This document shows positions 58,163 through 64,000 of a stretch of DNA of 64,000 nucleotides, piece by piece. The notes below the pieces were generated by a model. It saw only the letters and a program-made list of their open reading frames with translations. It did not search any database and had not been told where the DNA came from. Position 1 is the first letter of the stretch. Each line of letters begins with the position of its first letter. Origin of the DNA: Blasia pusilla (lineage: Eukaryota > Marchantiophyta > Marchantiopsida > Blasiales); the NCBI GenBank assembly GCA_050084515.1, contig CM114271.1:35030001-35094000 (forward strand), given 5' to 3'. Both the position numbers and the translations under genes were made by a program.

Positions 58163-60293
58163 AGGAACCCAGGTACCTTACAAAATTTCTTATATTGAGT
58201 TTGGATGTGCAGGATTGTATCGGAGGGGAATGTCACCCACCACTGGATCCAGGATTGCGATCGGGTGAAGAAAGTGCTAACGACGCACCCGGCATAGTAC
58301 AAGGGGTTCTTGGGCGACGCCCTTGTAAATGAGATGCTGGCAAAGGGTGCACAAATCAAAAAGAAGACTTGGGCAAATAAATTTATTTCCCAAGATGCAG
58401 CCGTCACAATCCTTTGCTCGTCAAAGATACAGGCCGCCAAGAAGAGCAAAGCATTGGAGCTGGAGCGGAGGGAGAAAGTGTCTATGTTTGAGCGTGCAAA
58501 ATTCATCCAAGCTGCAATATCTGCAGCTACGAAGTACACTGCAAGCAAGATGCAGCGCTACATCGCCATTCTCAACCCCGAACTTGGTCCCGATTTCTAC
58601 AAGGAGCTGAAGGCGATAATCAAGCGCCAGCGAAAAGGGATGAAGATCCGCAAGGTCGGATTGGGGAGAAAGTGTCTCTCGATCGCGTGAATCGATTTGC
58701 CTTGTCTGGAATAAGAAAATTTAGGAGAATACGACTGATGAAAATCAGTCTCGAGGGCACAAAGGCCATAAAGAGGGCGGCACACCATCCTCCGGGTGTC
58801 TCTGATCCAGTGATCTCCCATTGGCTCCGTGAATGGTCATTCTAGGACGCGTTGCGGCTTCTTGGGAAGTTCACGCTTGTGGGTCTCCAAGCGGAGCTGA
58901 AAAGAATAGAGCCACTTCCGGAGGAAAAAAACCTAGAGAGTGCTGATGATTTTGAACTTTGGCTGGATGACATCCGGGACAAGCCCATAAAAAACCCAGG
59001 ATTAAGGACGATGTTCAAGGAACGCATCCTCCCTCAGGCAGACTTTGACGAAAAAATGAGGCGAAAAAAAGGGATTTCGCAAAGAAGAAGTGAGATCTTC
59101 AGGAGCAGGAGGCCGATGCATCTCGACTAAGAGTTGCCCAACGCATGGTGTTCAGATACCTCATCCATTGTCAGAATGCAGGTACATGGCGAAAAATACC
59201 TGCAGCCTGCAAATTGTGGGCTTCTCCGCTTGATGGAGAGACATTTTCCATGTACGACACGGAGATGGCTCAAAGCATGTCCGATTGGGAGGTGGAGAAT
59301 TGCCCTATTTGGCTGGACTTCAATGACCCTAAGGACATAACCGAGAAAGATCTACGTCTGCTTTATGATGCACTGGCCGCAAGTAGGAACGACATCCCCA
59401 ATTTTGTGCAGCCTGCAGACTTTTTCGGAGGAGATGCGGAAGAGCAAGCCCTCGAGACAGCGGAGTTGGCGTCCAAGGTCCACACAGCCAAAGACAAATC
59501 TACAGCGGGTCTCAAAGGCAAGGCAAGGGGATCGAAGAATTCCGAGGCCGAGTCTTCCCAAAGAGAGGCTGAAGATTGAAGGCGAGAGCCGGAATCGTCC
59601 GGGCGAGTGGGGAGAGAGGGTCAGACCAGGTCCTCCGCAAAAAAAACTCCACCTGACTTATAGAGACCCCAACAAGCCGACCGCAGACTCGGGAGAAGCA
59701 GAAGCGAGAGGCGCCAGGGTTGTCCCAAGGAGCAGACTAGGATGTGGAATACAGTCCATCATCCTTGGGAAGATATAGAGAAACAATGACCCAGAAAAGC
59801 GTCATCCTTCACTTCACGAATCTACTTGATGAGATGAAAAGTTTCAATTCCCAAGCGTCAACACACGCCATCGAGAAATTGACAACGCTGGGACGAAAGC
59901 TTCAACGAAATGGGCACGCTCCCTGGACGGTCCATGGGATGGTCGAAGAGGTGGCGGTGGATCTCTTGGTCGCTAATTTGCCCTCGGGGTTGCGCTTGTG
60001 GGACGAGAATCCGTCCGACGGGGTCCCAGACTGGAATGTCGCCCTTTCTTATGACCCGATCGCGCTGCTGTTTTCCTTTGCAGACGCTTATCTCAATGAC
60101 AGGGGTTGTTTCTTAGTTTTGACTGGAGGAAGCAAGGACAAGCTTTTCAACCTCCAATGCGTCAAGAGGTTGCTGAAGTGGAGGACGGTGCAATCGTGGA
60201 TCATCAAGAACGAGTACCCATTCCGATCCGCGACGAGTCAAATTCGGGTAAGGCTCTATTCCTGTCTCCAGATTGTATTTCTTTGACGGATTG

Positions 60294-60373
60294 TTTTTGT
60301 CCATGAGCAACCCGTCGCATTCCGACGGGTTGCTCATGGACAAAAATAACCCGTCGGACTCCAATACGTTGCT
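60294..60373 (+). repeat. Long perfect hairpin in intron 3
   Basis: 24-base arms (60294-60317 and 60323-60346) are perfectly complementary around a 5-base loop CATTC. The palindrome family forms the core (60307-60333) and GTCCATGA flanks extend it. A second, imperfect unit follows at about 60348-60373. Confidence 0.93.
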
Positions 60374-61027
60374 CCAATGTTAGGATTATAGCGAAGTTCT
60401 CTGGGGTTAAGAAAAGTTCTTTGGGGACGTGTTGCACATTATGTCACTATACTGAAAGTAGACCAGTGGTCAAGTAGCTCTTTCTTGGTGCTGACATTGT
60501 TTCCAACGTGCATCTTTACAGATGGACCACTCCTATGTTTAGTGCTTTGTTCGGCCGGAGCACAACTTCCAGGTGTTTAAGATCGTGGATCCATGCTCCA
60601 ATGCGTACAACTAAGATAATTTATACAATCCCTCCCCCCGGGAATTTACATGCAAGACGGTACCCCCTTACTTGGAGGAAGGGAAAAGTCGCCAGCCCTG
60701 ATGCAAACGCTCGTCGAGCTCTGCTCAAGGCCGGGTGACCTGGCGTTCGACTTAGTGGGGCTTTGAGGGGCGAGTATCAGAGGCGTCTGGCATAGTGGCA
60801 GGAACATTCTCTGCCTTGAGGGAAGGCAGCAATTGTTTGACCTTTGCAAGGAGGTAAGGGCAGATTACGACAGGCTAGTTGGGGCGTATAACTCTCCTCC
60901 AAAGCCGAGAGCTCCGGTTCCAAACCCACCATTGGTAGTGACACCATCGTCACTTCCCACGATTCCAAAAATCGGGAGGGCAAGGCCGACAATAATTTTA
61001 CAAGAGCTATCGGACGATGACGAGTGA

Positions 61028-61750
61028 GTTCAAAGAACTCAAGGACCCAGCTTGACTACAGCGTTTGGAGTAGGGATTTATTTGATGAGGAGGGCAAAAG
61101 AATTCATAGAGTAGATCAAATGAATAGTTCCGAGCTTCTTTCGGATGTAATAAAGGACAAGATTTTTTGAACGATGGTGGTGTTTCTAAAAGTTTGCTGA
61201 ATATCTTTTATGTCTTTTCGAATGTGATCGTCTATGCACTCCGTGGACTTCTATTTTGCAACCCGTCGGATTTCCACGGCTTGCAACTTTTCACTTTTTG
61301 ACCACTGCACCTTTTTAACCACTTCCAGGAAACCTGTCGGATTCCGACAGGTTGGTTGCGTGAGTGATCGGACTCTTTCCCTGTTGGTCCAACTTAAGAG
61401 GCAGTCTGGCGGGCTTCTTCACTTTGGCACCTTTCCCTAGTATCATCAAACAAGGCGTAGGCTTCTTCTCTTCTCTCAGACGTGTTGGATTCCTACTACC
61501 TGTGGGATTGCCATCACGGTATTACTAAGGACGGAGCACATATTGATATAGGATGGGTGTCACATTGCAAAGCGTACAAGATATACTGCCGAGGAAGGCG
61601 GTGGGACTCAAATTAGGTTACATGGGACCATTATGGTGTACCTAGGGGGGGCCAAGGCTCTCGAATTCGCCAACATTTTTGATCCCTGTCTACAATCGGC
61701 CAGAGGAGCCACTTGTATCCCAGGACATTCTTTTTGTACAGGAACCTAGG
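61028..61750 (+). other. 3' flank of the ParB-methyltransferase gene with poly(A) signal
   Basis: AATAAA at 61149-61154 lies about 120 bases after the stop. Palindrome copies occur at 61258-61284 and 61328-61354. No gene. Confidence 0.6.
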
Positions 61751-62165
61751 AGAGTTAGGAGTAAATTTGTAGATGACGAGGCTGAAGAAATCATAGACTA
61801 GATCAAATGTATATTTTCGAGGTTCCTTCGGAGGTAATAAAGGACGAGATTTTTTCAACCGATAATGGTGTTTGTAAAAGTTTGTTGGAAATTTTTTGGA
61901 CTTGTGGATTGTGTTCTTTTAGCTACTCAGAATTACAATTTTGCAACCCGTATGATTCCGACGGGTTGCAACTTTTCGCTTTTTGCCCACTGCAACTTTT
62001 TAACCATTTCTAGGCAAGCTGTCCGATTCCGACAAGTTGGCTGCTTAAGTGATCGGACTCTTTCCCTGTGAGACCAACTTCTGACGCATTGTGGCGGGCT
62101 TCTTAACTTTTGGCTCGTTCCCCTACATTCGTCAAACCAGTTGTAGGCTTCTTTTCTTGTCTAAG
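61060..62165 (+). repeat. Internal duplication of the 3' flank
   Basis: About 61060-61465 resembles 61750-62165, offset by roughly 690 bp. Both contain TAGATCAAATG, GTAATAAAGGAC, palindrome copies in corresponding places (61258 and 61943; 61328 and 62014) and GTGATCGGACTCTTTCCCTG. The copies have diverged in between. Confidence 0.85.
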
Positions 62166-62299
62166 ATGTGCAAGATTCCTACTACCTGTCGGATTGCCAT
62201 TTCGGATTCCCAACCTGTTGGATTTTTGTGGGTGTAGGGTGGAAGGGAATCACTTATCAAAATCTTTCCTTTCTTATGGTGAGCTTGCTTGCAAGGGGT

Positions 62300-62394
62300 G
62301 CAAGTCATCTGATTCCGATGGGTTGCAAGAGTTGCAACCTGTAAAATTCCGATGGATTGCAAGAGTTGCAACCTGTAAAATTCCGACGGGTTGG
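62300..62394 (+). repeat. 34-bp tandem repeat of degenerate palindromes
   Basis: Three units start at 62300, 62334 and 62368, built on GTTGCAACCTGTAAAATTCC with a GATGG/GACGG second arm. Confidence 0.85.
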
Positions 62395-62894
62395 GAGGGG
62401 TGCAGCTTCTCGGTTTCTCAAATTTAGGATCTGAATGAAGGGACATCAGTTCCTCTTTACTCCAGACAGCTAACAATCTTTCACAAAGTTGGTCTTGAGC
62501 AGACATCATTCATAACCAACACAAAGTTGGTTATGAGGCAATTCAGGGGAGGCCATGATGCAGGCAAAAATCCCTGCAAAAAGAGAGGTTGGCATCGTAC
62601 CGATGCGCATCCGGGTGGTCCTCCAACAAAAATACCCATGGGCATTGCTTATTGTAGACCGAGAGAGGCAATGTTAAGAAACTTAGGCTCACATGGAGAG
62701 TGATGGAAAAATATTTGTAGTGGTCTTATGATGTCTACTTTTTTTTCGCCCCCTGGAAAAAGGAGGTTTCTTTAGGCCCGAGTGTGGACCACTACCTACT
62801 CTCTTCTAAAGATTTCATGAATTTGAAAGCAAAAAAAAATTTCAAATATGTCAAAAAGTTTTGAAGAGAGGAGGCGGATTTGGCCCTTTTTTTT
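62395..62894. other. Gene-free right part of the DNA transposon
   Basis: ACAAAGTTGGT occurs twice near 62480-62532. A-, T- and GAAGAGAG-containing low-complexity tracts lie near 62830-62910. No gene. Confidence 0.5.
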
Positions 62895-62940
62895 TTGAAG
62901 AGAGACTCTCCTCTCTTCCTCTTTTCCTCTCCTCTCTTAC
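62895..62940. repeat. Candidate right terminal inverted repeat (pyrimidine-rich)
   Basis: The reverse complement aligns with 50263-50325 apart from a 2-base gap. Flanking bases do not show a target duplication, so the end is tentative. Confidence 0.4.
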
Positions 62941-62957
62941 TCTCTCTTGCCAGAATA

Positions 62958-63915
62958 CCAGCCCCCATGGTCGAGCACTTCTCAAAGTGAATAGAGTTTA
63001 TTGCATTGCTGGAAAAAGCGAGTGAGGGAGTAGCGTTTGGCTTCCTAGATTGAATGCTGAGTCAATACGGCGCACTAGTTGAGGTGTTGAGAGACCAGGG
63101 TACAGAGTTCCGTGGGGAGTTTCAGGCCTTGTATGATCAGGAACTGATCGACCACCGCACTACTTTGTGAGATCATCCTGAGGAAGATGGACTAGCGGAG
63201 CGGGTTGTGTAGATGGTAAAGAGAGGACTACACAAGTATGGCTTGCAAAGAGGTCACCTAGAAGATTGGGACCTTCAGTTGCCGTGGTTGGCGATCGGAT
63301 ATAGATTCAGCAGGCAGATATCCTTAGCATCTTTCTCACCGTATTTGTTGCTTTATGGCCGAGAGCCAAATTTACCTGCGGCCATTGGTCAAGATGTTGA
63401 TGAGGTGTTGAACCTTGATGACCGTGATGTATGGATGCAAGCATGTTCTCAGAGGGCTGAGTTGTTTCGGAGAGTGATGCCCATGGCGTTTGAGAACTTG
63501 GCGATTGCGCAACATCAGGATACGTAGAGGTATGCAACTATTTGGTGAGGTGGTTATTGACCTACTATCCGGAGGTTTCATCACGGAGACTATGTCTACT
63601 TGCAGCAATCGGCATCCACGACATGGGATATGATCACAGGGCGCATCATCTTGAGAGTGCGTGAGGTTTTGCCATCCGTGTTCTCTTATTGGAGAGACGC
63701 GATGGTATGGTTTGGAAGGACCATGTGCATAACTGTGGGCCATGTCATCTTCCAAACATTGACGGTACAATTGATCCGAGCTTAGCAATAGTTCCTGCAG
63801 GCTTGCGGTGTATGTTGTGTGGTTCCACCCGTGGTGCAATCACTATGCTAGTTTGTGATGGATGTTCGAGAGGATTACATATGGCATGTTTGACCCCACC
63901 TCTCACTAGGGTTCA
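62958..63915 (+). pseudogene. Integrase and PHD finger of the methyltransferase retroelement (copy D)
   Basis: Integrase core from MVEHFSK through LRDQGTEFRGEF and HPEEDGLAERVV, then an open 104-codon stretch (63213-63527) matching copies A and C (GYRFSRQISLASFSPYLLLY, ENLAIAQHQDT). The C-terminal part (TGRIILRVREVL, HLPNIDGT) leads to the PHD finger: CMLC at 63809-63820, VCDGC and LHMAC. The last CX2C is missing because an LTR begins at 63916. Stops at Trp and Gln positions and frameshifts near 63675 show decay. RT and methyltransferase are absent. Confidence 0.88.
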
Positions 63916-64000
63916 TGTCGCGACCCTCATGACCAAACAAGTGCCAAGCGGAACATCGAACATTAGCGGGCTCACGCTAAGATGGTTTGCGCGTTGGAGT
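63916..64000 (+). mobile_element. Start of a chromovirus LTR inserted in the PHD finger
   Basis: TGTCGCGACCCTCATGACC begins here and nearly matches, as reverse complement, the end of the solo LTR at 11440-11525 (one substitution and one indel). The element continues beyond the window. The 5 bases before it are GTTCA. Confidence 0.88.

Larger units (their letters stand above)
56185..61027 (+). pseudogene. ParB-like domain fused to a beta-class amino DNA methyltransferase
   Basis: Exons read as 56185-56814, 56925-57385, 58213-60247 and 60522-61027, with GT-AG introns and matching phases. Exon 1 is a charged coiled coil (RSANEIRQQEIEEREREAEM) with a TAG at 56410. Exon 2 resembles the ParB/sulfiredoxin-like fold: IPLCQLRTMEYVREIQSNKD, then SYVDSFPPFYVQ, then FFIWDGNQRFMAW (the DGNxR signature). 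Exon 3 adds a lysine-rich linker and, near 59965-60100, VDLLVANLPSGLRLWDE, which I align with motif IV (D/N-PP-Y/F) of N6/N4 amino-methyltransferases. Exon 4 has VRPEHNFQVFKIVDP and then LVELCSRPGDLAFDLVGL and NILCLEGRQQLFDLC, matching the C-terminal SAM-binding motifs X and I of the beta class. Motif IV before motif I is the beta order. The catalytic and glycine motifs are eroded, and stops (58294, 58843, 60764) and frameshifts (near 58660, 59068, 59580, 60700) make it a pseudogene. ParB-methyltransferase fusions are known in phages and bacteria. No search was possible. Confidence 0.62.
50263..62940. mobile_element. Probable large DNA transposon with divergent transposase and ParB-methyltransferase genes
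   Basis: The segment is bounded by the two methyltransferase retroelement fragments (C and D) and by purine-rich inverted ends. It holds a minus-strand DDE transposase-like pseudogene (51004-54657), a plus-strand ParB-like/amino-methyltransferase pseudogene (56185-61027), and about 38 copies of one palindrome found only in its noncoding parts. Both genes have GT-AG introns. The shared palindrome family is the strongest sign that the two genes belong to one element. The ends are tentative: I could not find a target-site duplication. I cannot place it in a named superfamily; the transposase motif layout is most like Mutator-like elements. Confidence 0.6.

Noticed and set aside
50263-62940. DNA transposon inserted into a single copy of the methyltransferase retroelement
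   Set aside because: The left flank is gag on the minus strand and the right flank is integrase on the plus strand, so the flanks are not two halves of one element.
1-64000. tRNA or rRNA genes
   Set aside because: I found no A-box/B-box pair with a foldable cloverleaf and no conserved rRNA segments; the TGGTATCAGAGC at 27160 is a retroelement primer site.

Overview
The window looks like nuclear DNA of a green plant (streptophyte), dense in transposable elements. The evidence is one intact plant-type F-box gene, plant-style LTR retrotransposons (one with a TGGTATCAGAGC primer site for initiator Met-tRNA), GT-AG introns in two transposon genes, and C-to-T decay at CAG, CGA and TGG codons as expected of methylated plant repeats. 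A non-seed plant or charophyte is my guess; the sequence does not settle it.

Layout. 1-7652: no recognisable gene apart from a dispersed repeat and low-complexity tracts. 7653-8807: intronless F-box gene, the only convincing host gene. 9.8-11.5 kb: a 50-bp tandem duplication and a solo LTR (minus). 11.9-20.7 kb: an almost complete but decayed Ty3/gypsy element (copy A) with the order gag - protease - C5-cytosine DNA methyltransferase - reverse transcriptase - RNase H - integrase - PHD finger. 20.7-23.0 kb: a deleted relative (copy B). 23.96-33.55 kb: a different Ty3/gypsy element, a chromovirus with a C-terminal chromodomain, arranged as partial body - LTR - body - LTR. 33.5-38.3 kb: AT-rich DNA with no recognisable gene. 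38.9-41.85 kb: a degenerate Ty1/copia element. 43.4-50.26 kb: a second methyltransferase-bearing Ty3/gypsy element on the minus strand (copy C). 50.26-62.94 kb: a probable large DNA transposon. 62.96-63.9 kb: the integrase-PHD end of a third copy (D), cut by a new LTR that runs off the window.

The most interesting content is two unrelated transposon types that both carry DNA methyltransferases. The Ty3/gypsy family (A, B, C, D) has a DNMT3-like C5 methyltransferase between protease and reverse transcriptase, seen in A and C and as a remnant in B, plus a PHD finger after the integrase, seen in A, C and D. The DNA transposon has a minus-strand gene resembling a MULE-like DDE transposase and, divergently, a plus-strand gene that I read as a ParB-like domain joined to a beta-class (N6-adenine/N4-cytosine) amino-methyltransferase. 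About 38 copies of a roughly 27-bp palindrome (GCAACYCGTCGGA and its complement) lie in its promoter region, introns and 3' flank, in places at constant 67-bp or 64-bp spacing, and none was seen in exons. Every transposon gene here is broken by stops or frameshifts except one chromovirus integrase-chromodomain reading frame, so the window preserves the architecture rather than a working copy.
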